Below are positions 37,810 through 46,230 of a stretch of DNA of 63,531 nt, one piece after another; positions within the stretch are counted from its first letter, which is position 1, and every line of letters begins with the position of its first letter. The translations under genes and the position numbers were made by a program. Location of the stretch: contig NZ_CP132480.1 in NCBI RefSeq assembly GCF_030770395.1, positions 5,711,217 through 5,774,747 of the forward strand. The letters are read 5' to 3'. Source of the stretch: Telluria beijingensis (GTDB lineage Bacteria > Pseudomonadota > Gammaproteobacteria > Burkholderiales > Burkholderiaceae_D). The notes below the pieces were generated by a model. That model had not been told where the DNA came from, ran no database searches, and saw only the letters and a program-made list of their open reading frames with translations.

Positions 37810-40689
37810 ATGACACTGACAATGAAGCTGTTACGGCGCGCGCTGGCGCCATTGGCGGCGCTATGCGCGGTCCTGGCCGCGTCGCCGGCCTGGGCGCTGG
37901 GCGAGCGCCAGTTCGTGCGGTTCGAAGCCGGCGCGAACGCGGTGGTGCTGGCCGCCCAGGGCCGCGCCGCGACCCTGCTGGTCGATCCGAAGGACGACGC
38001 CGGCGTGCGCCGCGCCGTGGCCGAGCTGCAGGGCGACATCGCCCTCGTCAGCGGCGTCAAGCCGGCGTTGACGCAGGCAGCGAGCGCCAAGGGCGACCAC
38101 GTGGTCATCGTCGGCACCCTCGGCCAGAGCGCCCTCGTCGACCGCCTCGCGGCCGAAGGCAAGATCGACGCCGCCGCCATCCGCGGCAAGTGGGAAGGCT
38201 TCCTGATCCAGGCCGTGGCCAATCCGATGCCGGGCGTGGCGCGGGCGCTGGTGGTAGCCGGCAGCGACCGCCGCGGCGCGATCTTCGGCGTCTACACCTT
38301 GTCGGAACAGATCGGCGTCTCGCCCTGGAAGTGGTGGGCCGACGTGGTCCCGGCGCGCCAGGCCGCGCTGGCGGTCCCGATGGACACCAAGGTCAGCGAT
38401 GCGCCGGTGGTGCAGTACCGCGGCATCTTCCTGAACGACGAGGCGCCGGCGCTGACCAACTGGGCCAAGGAGAAATACGGCGGCTTCAACCATCGCTTCT
38501 ACGAGAAGGTGTTCGAGCTGATCCTGCGCCTGCGCGGCAACTACCTGTGGCCGGCGATGTGGCCGCCCGCGGCCTTCTATGCCGACGATCCCGAGAACGG
38601 CAGGCTCGCCCACGAGATGGGCATCGTCATGGGCACGTCGCACCACGAGCCGATGATGCGCGCCCACGACGAATGGGCCCGCTTCGGCAAGGGCCCCTGG
38701 GACTACAGCAAGAATGCGGGCGTGCTGCAGGAGTTCTGGAAGCAGGGCCTGCGCAACTCGCACGGCCAGGACCGCGTGATCACGTTGGGCATGCGCGGCG
38801 ATGGCGACGAGCCGATGTCCGAGGAAGACAATGTCGACCTGCTGGAAAAAATCGTGCGCGACCAGCGCGCGATGATCGCCAAGGATTCCGGCAAGCCCGC
38901 CAGCGAAGTGCCGCAGGTATGGGCGCTGTACAAGGAAGTGCAAGGCTATTACGAGAAGGGCATGCGGGTGCCGGACGACGTGCTGCTGCTGTGGTGCGAC
39001 GACAACTGGGCCAATATCCGCCGCCTGCCGACGCCTGAGGAACGCGCGCGTCCTGGCGGTGCCGGCGTCTACTACCACTTCGACTACGTGGGCGGTCCGC
39101 GCTCCTATAAATGGCTGAACGTGACGCCGATCCCGAAGATCTGGGAACAGATGCACCTGGCCTGGCAGTATGACGCCAAGCGCATGTGGATCGTGAACGT
39201 CGGCGACCTCAAACCCATGGAAGTGCCGATCGAGTTCTTCCTGACCTATGCCTGGAATCCGCAAGCGTGGCCGGCCGAGCGCCTGCCGGAGTACCTGCGC
39301 CTGTGGGCGACGCGCGAATTCGGCGCCGAGCACGCGGTGGAAATCGCCGACCTGGTCGAGCAGTACACGCGCTTCAACGGCCGCCGCAAGCCCGAGCAGC
39401 TCGAGCCGAATACGTATAGCGTCCTGCACTACGACGAGGCCGGCCGCATCGCGCGGGACTACGCGGCGCTGGCCGAACGCGCGAACAAGGTGGCGGCCAG
39501 GCTGCGCCCCGAATTGCGCGACGCCTTCTTCCAGCTGGTGCAGTATCCGGTCGCGGCATCGAGCAATATGAACGAGCTGTACGTGGCGGCCGGCCTGAAC
39601 CAGCATTACGCCACCCAGTTCCGCGCCACCACCAACGACATGGCCGAGCGCGTGCATGCGCTGTACAAGAAAGATACTGAGCTCGCGCGCCAATACCATG
39701 CGATCGGCAACGGCAAGTGGAACCACATGATGTCGCAGACCCGCTTCGGCTACGTCAACTGGGAGCAACCGCGCGCCAATGTGCTGCCGGCCGTGCACCG
39801 GATCGACGTGCCGGCTGGTTCGAACATGTCGGTGGCGGTCGAAGGCGGCGCCAAGGCCTGGGGCGCGTATGGCCTCAAGGCGCTGGACTTGCCGAAGTTC
39901 GATCCGTACGCGAAAAAATCGCACTACCTCGACATCTTCAATCGCGGCAGTGCGCCGTTCGAGTACCGCATCGCGTCGAATCAACCCTGGGTGGTGGTGA
40001 GCCAGGCGAGCGGCAAGGTGACTGGCGAGCAGCGCGTGACGGTCGACGTGCGCTGGGACAAGGTGCCGGCCAAGCCGCAGCCGGCCGTGCTGACGATTAC
40101 CGGGCCGAACGATACGCGCGTGCTGGTCAATGTGCCGCTGCGTGGCAAGGACATGCCCGCGGGCGCCAAGGGCTTCGTCGAGTCCGATGGCGTGGTGTCG
40201 ATCGAGGCCGGTAATTATGCGCGTGCGCTGGCGCCGCAGGGCCGCAGCTGGCTCAAGATCCCGGGCCATGGCCGCACCGATTCCGGCGTGACGACCTTGC
40301 CGGTGACCGCTGCGGCGCTGGACGTGAAGGATGGCATGCGCCTCGAGTACGATGTCAACACCGTCAGCAGCGGCAAGGTGACGCTGCAGGTGACGCTCGC
40401 GCCGACCCTGAAATTCCAGCCGGGTGCGGGCTTCCGCTATGCCGTGTCAATCGACGATGAGGCGCCGCAGATCGTCAACGTGCATGCCGACGAGTCGGAG
40501 AAGTTCTGGGAGAAGATCGTGTCGGATGGCGCAGCCGTGTTCACCACTGAGCACCAGCTGGCCAAGCCGGGCAGGCATGTGCTGAAGTTCTGGGCGCTCG
40601 ATCCGGGCCTGGTGGTGCAGAAGCTGGTGATCGATGCGGGTGGATTGAAGCCGAGCTACCTGGGGCCGGAGCAAAGCCCGCGGCTGTAA
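37810..40689 (+). CDS. Glycoside hydrolase family 115 alpha-glucuronidase, exported
   Basis: Removes (4-O-methyl-)glucuronic acid side chains from xylan polymers and oligomers. The 959-residue product has a signal peptide (ALAPLAALCAVLAASPAWA) and the GH115 core with KYGGFNHRFYEKVFELILRL, NYLWPAMWPPAAFYADD and VNVGDLKPMEVPIEFFL, followed by a C-terminal beta-rich region (LDVRWDKVPAKPQ-like Ig part and carbohydrate-binding-like end). ATG 37810 is chosen at the signal peptide with aggaag upstream; ATG 37822 is possible. First enzyme of the xylan locus, under promoter and operator just upstream. Confidence 0.88.
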   Translation: MTLTMKLLRRALAPLAALCAVLAASPAWALGERQFVRFEAGANAVVLAAQGRAATLLVDPKDDAGVRRAVAELQGDIALVSGVKPALTQAASAKGDHVVIVGTLGQSALVDRLAAEGKIDAAAIRGKWEGFLIQAVANPMPGVARALVVAGSDRRGAIFGVYTLSEQIGVSPWKWWADVVPARQAALAVPMDTKVSDAPVVQYRGIFLNDEAPALTNWAKEKYGGFNHRFYEKVFELILRLRGNYLWPAMWPPAAFYADDPENGRLAHEMGIVMGTSHHEPMMRAHDEWARFGKGPWDYSKNAGVLQEFWKQGLRNSHGQDRVITLGMRGDGDEPMSEEDNVDLLEKIVRDQRAMIAKDSGKPASEVPQVWALYKEVQGYYEKGMRVPDDVLLLWCDDNWANIRRLPTPEERARPGGAGVYYHFDYVGGPRSYKWLNVTPIPKIWEQMHLAWQYDAKRMWIVNVGDLKPMEVPIEFFLTYAWNPQAWPAERLPEYLRLWATREFGAEHAVEIADLVEQYTRFNGRRKPEQLEPNTYSVLHYDEAGRIARDYAALAERANKVAARLRPELRDAFFQLVQYPVAASSNMNELYVAAGLNQHYATQFRATTNDMAERVHALYKKDTELARQYHAIGNGKWNHMMSQTRFGYVNWEQPRANVLPAVHRIDVPAGSNMSVAVEGGAKAWGAYGLKALDLPKFDPYAKKSHYLDIFNRGSAPFEYRIASNQPWVVVSQASGKVTGEQRVTVDVRWDKVPAKPQPAVLTITGPNDTRVLVNVPLRGKDMPAGAKGFVESDGVVSIEAGNYARALAPQGRSWLKIPGHGRTDSGVTTLPVTAAALDVKDGMRLEYDVNTVSSGKVTLQVTLAPTLKFQPGAGFRYAVSIDDEAPQIVNVHADESEKFWEKIVSDGAAVFTTEHQLAKPGRHVLKFWALDPGLVVQKLVIDAGGLKPSYLGPEQSPRL

Positions 40690-40776
40690 TTGGTGTTGGT
40701 GGCTCCGTGGGGTGGACGGGTTCCCCGTCCACGCGTTCAAGCAACGTCTGATTCGCCACGGAGCAGCCACAGAGCC

Positions 40777-40942
40777 TAATGCCGTTAAGTTAAGAGTAGC
40801 CACCACGTCGTTACCTCCACTGAAGGTAACGACTTCCCGCGAAGGCGGGAACCCAAGTTCTGCTAACGTCGTCGAAACGCTCGCAGAATTAGGTTCCCGC
40901 CTTCGCGGGAACGACGGCTTTTACGCTAACTTAACGGCATTA
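40777..40942. mobile_element. 166-bp IS4-type MITE with 11-bp target duplication
   Basis: Terminal inverted repeats TAATGCCGTTAAGTTA at both ends (16 perfect bases), flanked by direct repeats gccacagagcc at 40766-40776 and 40943-40953. No coding capacity. From memory, IS4 ends begin TAATGCCG and IS4 duplicates 11-13 bases, which fits. The interior carries a family C doublet. Confidence 0.8.
40835..40910. repeat. Palindromic doublet, family C, inside the MITE
   Basis: tcccgcgaaggcggga followed by acccaagtt, and the inverted partner ttcccgccttcgcggga. An extra hairpin (gtcgttacct/aggtaacgac) precedes it at 40807-40832; a similar one (gtcgttactg/cagtaacgac) accompanies the family C copy at 63.3 kb. 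Confidence 0.7.
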
Positions 40943-41014
40943 GCCACAGAGCCCGTGTGATTTGAACGCGTGGACGGCGTAGCCGTCCACCCCACCTGGA
41001 GTAACCGGTGAATG

Positions 41015-41053
41015 AAAAAAGGGCAGTCCGCATTATGCGGACTGCCCTTTTTT
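41015..41053. terminator. Bidirectional terminator between GH115 and GH10
   Basis: A perfect 18-bp stem (aaaaaagggcagtccgca with its complement) and a 3-base loop, with A and T runs at both ends, between convergent genes. Confidence 0.92.
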
Positions 41054-41068
41054 GATCGTGATGCGCGA

Positions 41069-42223
41069 TCAGGCTTTACGCATCGGCATCGCGCGCAGCG
41101 AAGCGGCGATCGCTTCGCGCATCGGCTTGGCGCGCAACTGGCTGTCGTACGGCGTCGGACGCTGCGCCAGGCCGTCTGGACGCTTCGCTTCGGCCCAGGT
41201 CTGCAGCCAGTTCACGTGATCAGCCATGCCCCACAACAGGAAATCGCGGCAGGTCGGATAGCTCAGGGTCACATCAAGGTAGTCGCGCGCCAGCGCCGCC
41301 GTGGCGGCGTCGCGCTTGGCGATATCGGCCGGGTAGGCCTTGTCGTTGACGTCGAACTCGGTGATCAACAGGTCCAGCCCCATGCCGGTGACTTCGTCGA
41401 GGAACTTGCGCCATTCGCGCAGCACCGCCGTGTTGGCGGGACCGGACATCATGTCGCCGGCGCTGACGTGGCTTTGCAGGCCCAGCGCGTGGATCGGAGC
41501 GCCGCGCTTCTTCAGGTCGGCCAGCAGTTTCAGCACGCCGGCGCGGTGCTTGGCGTCGTCGCCCAGGCCGGGACCCATGAAGTCGTTGTACACCAGCTGC
41601 GCCTTCGGCGCGTGCTCGTGGGCCTGGCGGAAGGCGAATTCGATCTGCTCGACCGCGCCCATACGCTTGGTGAACACGTTCTCGATCAGGGTGCCGTCTT
41701 TCGGCGACACGGCTTCGTTGACGACGTCGTGGCTGACCACATCCTGGCCCATGTGCGTGCACACGGCCTTGATGTGCTCGCGCAGGATCGCTTCGGCGTG
41801 GCTGACCGGCTTCGATTGCAGGTCCAGCGCATTGACCCAATCCGGCAGCCATTTCGGCGCCTGCCAGATCAGGGTATGGCCGCGGATCGCCATGCCTTCC
41901 TTCCTCGCCCAGGCGAACATCTCGTCGGCCGGGCCCCACTGGTAAGGGCCTGGCTTGGGTTGCAGGGCCTGCCATTTGGTCTCGTTCTCGGCGACGATGA
42001 TATTGCACTCGCGCGCCATCAGGGCGCGGTAGGCCGGGTCGCGGAAACTCTTGCGGGTATCCTGGTCTTCCAGCATGCCCATGGCATTACCGAAGCGCAT
42101 GCCTTTGGCCTTGGCCAGGTCCTTGAGGGCGGGGCCGCCGCCTTGTGCGGCAAACGCCGACGGGGCCAGTGCGGCGCCGGCAGCTACGCCGATCAGTTTC
42201 AGGGTATCGCGTCGCGATGTCAT
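41069..42223 (-). CDS. Endo-1,4-beta-xylanase, GH10, Tat-exported
   Basis: Cleaves the xylan backbone. 384 residues: Tat-type signal (SRRDTLKLIGVAAGAALA), then a GH10 barrel with acid/base E170 in VVSHDVVNEAV and nucleophile E289 in LLITEFDVND; RGHTLIWQAPKWLPDWV and VAENETKW are further family motifs. ATG 42223 is selected because the twin-arginine segment starts there. Third gene after the transporter and GH43 in one reverse operon. Confidence 0.93.
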   Translation of the reverse strand: MTSRRDTLKLIGVAAGAALAPSAFAAQGGGPALKDLAKAKGMRFGNAMGMLEDQDTRKSFRDPAYRALMARECNIIVAENETKWQALQPKPGPYQWGPADEMFAWARKEGMAIRGHTLIWQAPKWLPDWVNALDLQSKPVSHAEAILREHIKAVCTHMGQDVVSHDVVNEAVSPKDGTLIENVFTKRMGAVEQIEFAFRQAHEHAPKAQLVYNDFMGPGLGDDAKHRAGVLKLLADLKKRGAPIHALGLQSHVSAGDMMSGPANTAVLREWRKFLDEVTGMGLDLLITEFDVNDKAYPADIAKRDAATAALARDYLDVTLSYPTCRDFLLWGMADHVNWLQTWAEAKRPDGLAQRPTPYDSQLRAKPMREAIAASLRAMPMRKA

Positions 42224-42251
42224 CGGGTGGTGTCTCCTTGTATTGTGGATC

Positions 42252-43271
42252 TTATGGCTGCCGATATGGCTCGATGGTGACGATCTTGCCGTCGTCGTCG
42301 TAATGCAGTTCCGTGACCTTGACCGAACGCAGGTGGGTGACGCCGCCGGACAGGCTGCTGTCGTGATAGAACAGCCAGCTGCGGCCATCGAATTCGCAGA
42401 TCGAATGGTGGGTGGTCCAGCCGATCACCGGGTTCATGATCCGGCCCTGGTAGGTGAAGGGGCCGTAGGGGCTGTCGCCGGTGGCATAGCACAGGAAGTG
42501 GGTGTCGCCGGTCGAGTACGAGAAGTAGTACTTGCCATTGTGCTTGTGCATCCACGGCCCCTCGAAGTAGCGGCGATCGTGGTCGCCGGCCAGCAGGTCG
42601 TTGCCGTTTTCGTCGAGGATGCGCACCGGGCGCGTCGGCTCGGCGAGTTCCAGCATGTCGCCGCGCAGGCGCCCCACGCGCGGCGCCAGGGCGACTTCGT
42701 GCACCGCAGGTTCTTCGTTCCCGGCGTCGTAGGCGTTGTCGCGGTACTTCTGCAGCTGCCCGCCCCAGATGCCGCCGAAATACAGGTAGAACTCGCCGTC
42801 GTCGTCGCCGAACACGGCCGGGTCGATCGAATAGGTGCCGGCGATCGGCTGCGGCTGCGCCGTGAACGGGCCGGTCGGGCTGTCGCTGATCGCCACGCCG
42901 ATGTGGAAGATGCCGCCGGCTGTCTTGGCCGGGAAGTACAGATAGTACTTGCCATCCTTGCGCACGCAGTCGGGCGCCCACATCTGGCGCTCCGCCCACG
43001 GCACATCGTTCACGTGCAACGCCACCCCATGGTCGACCGCCTTTGCCTCGGGGTGGTCCATCGATACCACGTGATAGTCTTCCATCGCGAAGTGGGCGCC
43101 ATCGTCGTTGAACGGCACGCCGCCCTCGATGTCGTGCGAAGGATAGATGTAGATGCGGCCGTCGAACACGTGGGCCGACGGGTCGGCGAGGTAGATGTGC
43201 TCGAGCAGGGGCGCGGAGATCGCGCGTTCCTTCAGGGATTGCACCTGGTCTTTGTCGATAATTTCTGGCAT
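42252..43271 (-). CDS. GH43 beta-xylosidase/alpha-L-arabinofuranosidase, intracellular
   Basis: 339 residues, no signal peptide. Catalytic residues of the five-bladed propeller are visible: D30 (IYLADPSAHVF), D150 (TYSIDPAVF) and E237 (RYFEGPWMHKH). The GH43 family releases xylose or arabinose from short oligosaccharides. It lies 31 bases after the GPH symporter and 28 before GH10, so oligosaccharides imported by the symporter are its likely substrate. Start chosen at ATG 43271. Confidence 0.88.
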   Translation of the reverse strand: MPEIIDKDQVQSLKERAISAPLLEHIYLADPSAHVFDGRIYIYPSHDIEGGVPFNDDGAHFAMEDYHVVSMDHPEAKAVDHGVALHVNDVPWAERQMWAPDCVRKDGKYYLYFPAKTAGGIFHIGVAISDSPTGPFTAQPQPIAGTYSIDPAVFGDDDGEFYLYFGGIWGGQLQKYRDNAYDAGNEEPAVHEVALAPRVGRLRGDMLELAEPTRPVRILDENGNDLLAGDHDRRYFEGPWMHKHNGKYYFSYSTGDTHFLCYATGDSPYGPFTYQGRIMNPVIGWTTHHSICEFDGRSWLFYHDSSLSGGVTHLRSVKVTELHYDDDGKIVTIEPYRQP

Positions 43272-43302
43272 GAAGATGCTCTGGTTCGGGTTCAGGAAAA
43301 AA

Positions 43303-44793
43303 TCATTGCTGGGCAGCGAGCGCGCGGCGTTCGCCCAGTTCGCGTTCGATCTGCAGCTCGGTGGACTTGCGGATGTCGTAGGCCGCCAGGCAGCACACGG
43401 CCAGCAGGAAGGGGATGGCGGCGTACACGCTGACCGACAGGCGCACGCCATCCGCGACCTGGCCCGACTGGACCGCCTGGGCGGCATCGTAGCCATAGGC
43501 CGACAGCAGGGCAGCCACCAGCGCGCCGCCGATGGAGAGGCCGGCCTTGAGGCCGAAGATCATGGCCGAGAACAGCAGGGCGGTGGCGCGACGATTGTTT
43601 TTCCATTCCGAGTAGTCGGCGACGTCGGCAATCATGGCCCACAGCAGCGGGATCGTGATACCGTAGAAGAAGCCGTACAGGATCTGGGCGCCGAATACCA
43701 TGCCGATCGAGCTCGGGCCGATCCAGTAGTAGCTGAGGCGGAACAGGGCAGCCAGCAGCAGGGCGGCGCCGAACACGTCGCGCTTGCCGAAGCGGTCGGC
43801 CAGCGGCTTCGAGAAACCGATCCCGACGATCATCAGGATGATGCCGACCGCGTTGAACAGGCTGAAGCCCGAGGTGGCGGCGTCTTCCGGCCAGTGGAAC
43901 TTGGTCAGGCCCATATTGGTGAGCACCGAATTGAGGCCGTCGATGAAGGTAAGGAAGCCGACGTTGCTCAGGAAGGCCGCCAGTGCTGCCTCGTCCAGGA
44001 AGTTACGGAAGTAGAAGATGTACATGCCGCCCTTGAGCGACAGCGTGATGAACACCAGGATGGTCAGCACCAGCATCACCACCCAGGGGCGGTTGCGCAG
44101 CAGGTCGGCGACGTCCTGCTTGACGCTCGAGCGCTGGTTCGCGCTGGGGACGATCCGCTCGCGGGTAGTGAAGAAGGTGACCAGGAAGCAGATGGTGCCG
44201 GCGATGGCGAAGAAGATCATCACGGTCTGGAAGCCGGCCACCTTGTCGCCGTCGCCCAGGATCAGCACCAGCGGCAGCAGCAGCACCTGGATCACCAGTT
44301 GCGCGATCAGCACCGCGACGAAGCGATAGGACGACAGGCTGTTGCGGTCGGCCATGCTGCCGGTGAGGACGCCGCTCAGGGCCGAGTAGGGCAGGTTGTT
44401 GGCCGAGTACACCAGCATCAGGAGGATGTAGGTCAGCAGGGCGTAGATGTACTTGCCGCGCTCGCCCAGGTCGGGCGTGCTGAAGGCCAGGATCGCTACC
44501 AGGCCGAACGGCACCGACGTCCACAGGATCCAGGGGCGGAACTTGCCCCAGCGGGTCGAGGTGCGGTCGGCGATGACGCCCATCAGCGGGTTGAAGCAGG
44601 CGCCGACCAGGCCGCCGACGAAGATGATGCTGGCCGCGGCGCTTGGCGAGATCTGGTAGACGTCGGTGTAGAAGAAAGCGAGGAAGGTGAGCAGGGTCTG
44701 GAAGATCAGGTTGGCGGCCAAATCGCCCAGTGCATAGCCGATTTTTTCGGTTGTCCCCAGCGCCGGCTGCGCTTGTATAGTTGTTGTCGTCAT
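43303..44793 (-). CDS. GPH-family sugar:cation symporter (xylo-oligosaccharide/xyloside)
   Basis: 496 residues with twelve membrane spans. The opening KIGYALGDLAANLIFQTLLTF and the motif GVIADRTSTRWGKFRPWIL are typical of the glycoside-pentoside-hexuronide symporters (XynB/XylP/MelB type), as is the central RMIVPS-like cytosolic loop. Located at the inner membrane. As first gene of the operon with GH43 and GH10, xylo-oligosaccharides are the likely cargo. The operator candidate is ~90 bases upstream. Confidence 0.88.
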   Translation of the reverse strand: MTTTTIQAQPALGTTEKIGYALGDLAANLIFQTLLTFLAFFYTDVYQISPSAAASIIFVGGLVGACFNPLMGVIADRTSTRWGKFRPWILWTSVPFGLVAILAFSTPDLGERGKYIYALLTYILLMLVYSANNLPYSALSGVLTGSMADRNSLSSYRFVAVLIAQLVIQVLLLPLVLILGDGDKVAGFQTVMIFFAIAGTICFLVTFFTTRERIVPSANQRSSVKQDVADLLRNRPWVVMLVLTILVFITLSLKGGMYIFYFRNFLDEAALAAFLSNVGFLTFIDGLNSVLTNMGLTKFHWPEDAATSGFSLFNAVGIILMIVGIGFSKPLADRFGKRDVFGAALLLAALFRLSYYWIGPSSIGMVFGAQILYGFFYGITIPLLWAMIADVADYSEWKNNRRATALLFSAMIFGLKAGLSIGGALVAALLSAYGYDAAQAVQSGQVADGVRLSVSVYAAIPFLLAVCCLAAYDIRKSTELQIERELGERRALAAQQ

Positions 44794-44883
44794 TGTCTTG
44801 CCAATCTATGTGTTGAAAAGGCATGCGACCCATGGCCCCGCGGGCGGGGTGGGCCGCTCATGTATCACGCCGGGTGGTAAAAA

Positions 44884-44897
44884 GTTAGCGCAATCAT
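44884..44897 (-). promoter_or_regulatory. Xylan-regulon operator candidate 2 (symporter-GH43-GH10)
   Basis: On the minus strand TGATTGCGCTAACT. A -35/-10 pair TTGACG (44930-44935) and CACAAT (44907-44912), 17 bases apart on the minus strand, places it at or just after the start point. Confidence 0.65.
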
Positions 44898-45018
44898 TGT
44901 TTTCGATTGTGGATGAGATGCCAATCTCCGTCAACCGCTTTATTGACGGTTCGCATACCAGTTATATCGTTGGCGTTGACGGTAAATACGATGCCTCGTG
45001 TTAAAATTCAAGCATTCA

Positions 45019-45032
45019 AGTTCGCGCTAACA
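45019..45032 (+). promoter_or_regulatory. Xylan-regulon operator candidate 3 (regulator gene)
   Basis: AGTTCGCGCTAACA, ending 26 bases before the regulator start codon; fits autorepression. Confidence 0.6.
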
Positions 45033-45058
45033 TGCGCGCTGCCCCGAGGTCATCCCGA

Positions 45059-46156
45059 ATGTCTACTTCCACTACCGAATCCATCAATCCATCGGAGGCC
45101 AAGCGTGGCCCGAACATGGCCGATGTGGCGAAGCTCGCCGGGGTCTCGCCAATGACGGTGTCGCGTGTGATGAACGGGAAATCGACCGTGCGCGCCAGCA
45201 CGCGCAAGAAGGTGACGGCCGCGGCGGCGGCCCTGAACTATGCGCCGAACCCCGAGGCGCGGATGCTGGCCGGCTCGCGGCCGATCCGCATCGGCTTTTT
45301 GTACAGCATGCCCAGCGTGCGCAGCGGCGCCTATCTCACCGAGGTCCTGCTGGGATTGCTCAACAAGGTCAGCCTGAATAACGTGCAGCTGCTGGTCGAG
45401 AAGTGCGCCGACGGCGAGCAGATCATCGAACAGACCCAGCGCCTGATCGACAACCATATGGACGGCATCATCCTGCCGCCGCCGCTGGTCGACAATGCCG
45501 AGATCGTGGCGCGCATCGTCGATGCCGGCATTCCGCTGGCCCTGATCGCCTGCGGCCAGCCCGATCCGCGCGCCAGCGCGATCGGCATCGACGACCGCCA
45601 GGCCGCCTACGAGATGACGCGCCACCTGATCGAGCTGGGCCACCAGCGGATCGGCTTCATCACCGGCCACCCCTATCAATCGGCCAGCGCCGCGCGGCTG
45701 GAAGGCTACCGGGCCGCGATCAAGGAACTGGGAGCCGACCCGGCCGCCGAGTTAGTCACGCAGGGGATGTTCAATTATCGCTCGGGCCTGGATGCGTCCG
45801 AAATCCTGCTGGCGCTGGCCGACCGGCCGACGGCGATCTTCGCCAGCAACGACGACATGGCCGCCGCCACGGTCGCCGTGGCCCATCGCCTGGGGCTGGA
45901 CGTGCCGGGCGATATCACGGTGGTCGGCTTCGACGATACCGCGCTATCGACCACGATCTGGCCGGCGCTCACCACGGTGCGCCAGCCCACCATGGACATG
46001 GCCGAGGCGGCGATCGAATGCATCGTCCAGCGCGTCACTGCCGGGCGTACCGGCCTGCCATCCGGTCCCGACCACATCAAGACCGATTTCACGCTCGTGC
46101 GCCGCCAGTCCGATGCAGCGCCGCGCATCCGTCCCCCAGTGCGCATATTCGCCTGA
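45059..46156 (+). CDS. LacI-family transcriptional regulator of the xylan locus
   Basis: 365 residues. N-terminal helix-turn-helix MADVAKLAGVSPMTVSRVMNG, hinge with TRKKVTAAAAALNYAPN, then a periplasmic-binding-like sensor domain (LIACGQPDPRASAIGIDDRQ, GFITGHPYQS, AIFASNDDMAAATV). An upstream extension (SGAKRGPN-like) precedes the HTH; a start at 45116 is the alternative. Divergent from the symporter operon. It is the only regulator in the locus, so it is the best candidate for binding the seven operators. Its effector (xylose, xylo-oligosaccharide or glucuronate) is not known. Confidence 0.9.
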   Translation: MSTSTTESINPSEAKRGPNMADVAKLAGVSPMTVSRVMNGKSTVRASTRKKVTAAAAALNYAPNPEARMLAGSRPIRIGFLYSMPSVRSGAYLTEVLLGLLNKVSLNNVQLLVEKCADGEQIIEQTQRLIDNHMDGIILPPPLVDNAEIVARIVDAGIPLALIACGQPDPRASAIGIDDRQAAYEMTRHLIELGHQRIGFITGHPYQSASAARLEGYRAAIKELGADPAAELVTQGMFNYRSGLDASEILLALADRPTAIFASNDDMAAATVAVAHRLGLDVPGDITVVGFDDTALSTTIWPALTTVRQPTMDMAEAAIECIVQRVTAGRTGLPSGPDHIKTDFTLVRRQSDAAPRIRPPVRIFA

Positions 46157-46176
46157 AACATCGTCTCCGACGTCTT

Positions 46177-46190
46177 TGGTTGCGCTATCA
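46177..46190 (+). promoter_or_regulatory. Xylan-regulon operator candidate 4 (SGNH esterase)
   Basis: TGGTTGCGCTATCA, 40 bases before the esterase start; one change at position 12 from the consensus. Confidence 0.6.
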
Positions 46191-46230
46191 TTGACGTTAC
46201 AGATTTGGTAGCACCGCATTCCGCGGGGGC

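Larger units (their letters stand above)
40712..40990. repeat. Palindromic doublet, family A, interrupted by an insertion
   Basis: Outer hairpins gtggacgg...ccgtccac at both ends, in inverted order with shared flanks (cgcgttcaa / ttgaacgcg). Total 279 bases; removing the 166-bp insertion and one 11-bp duplication leaves 102 bases, exactly the length of the intact doublet at 21726-21827. Confidence 0.8.

Noticed and set aside
40777..40942. A truncated insertion sequence with a transposase fragment
   Set aside because: At 166 bp its interior is palindromic family C sequence; no transposase codons could be read in any frame.
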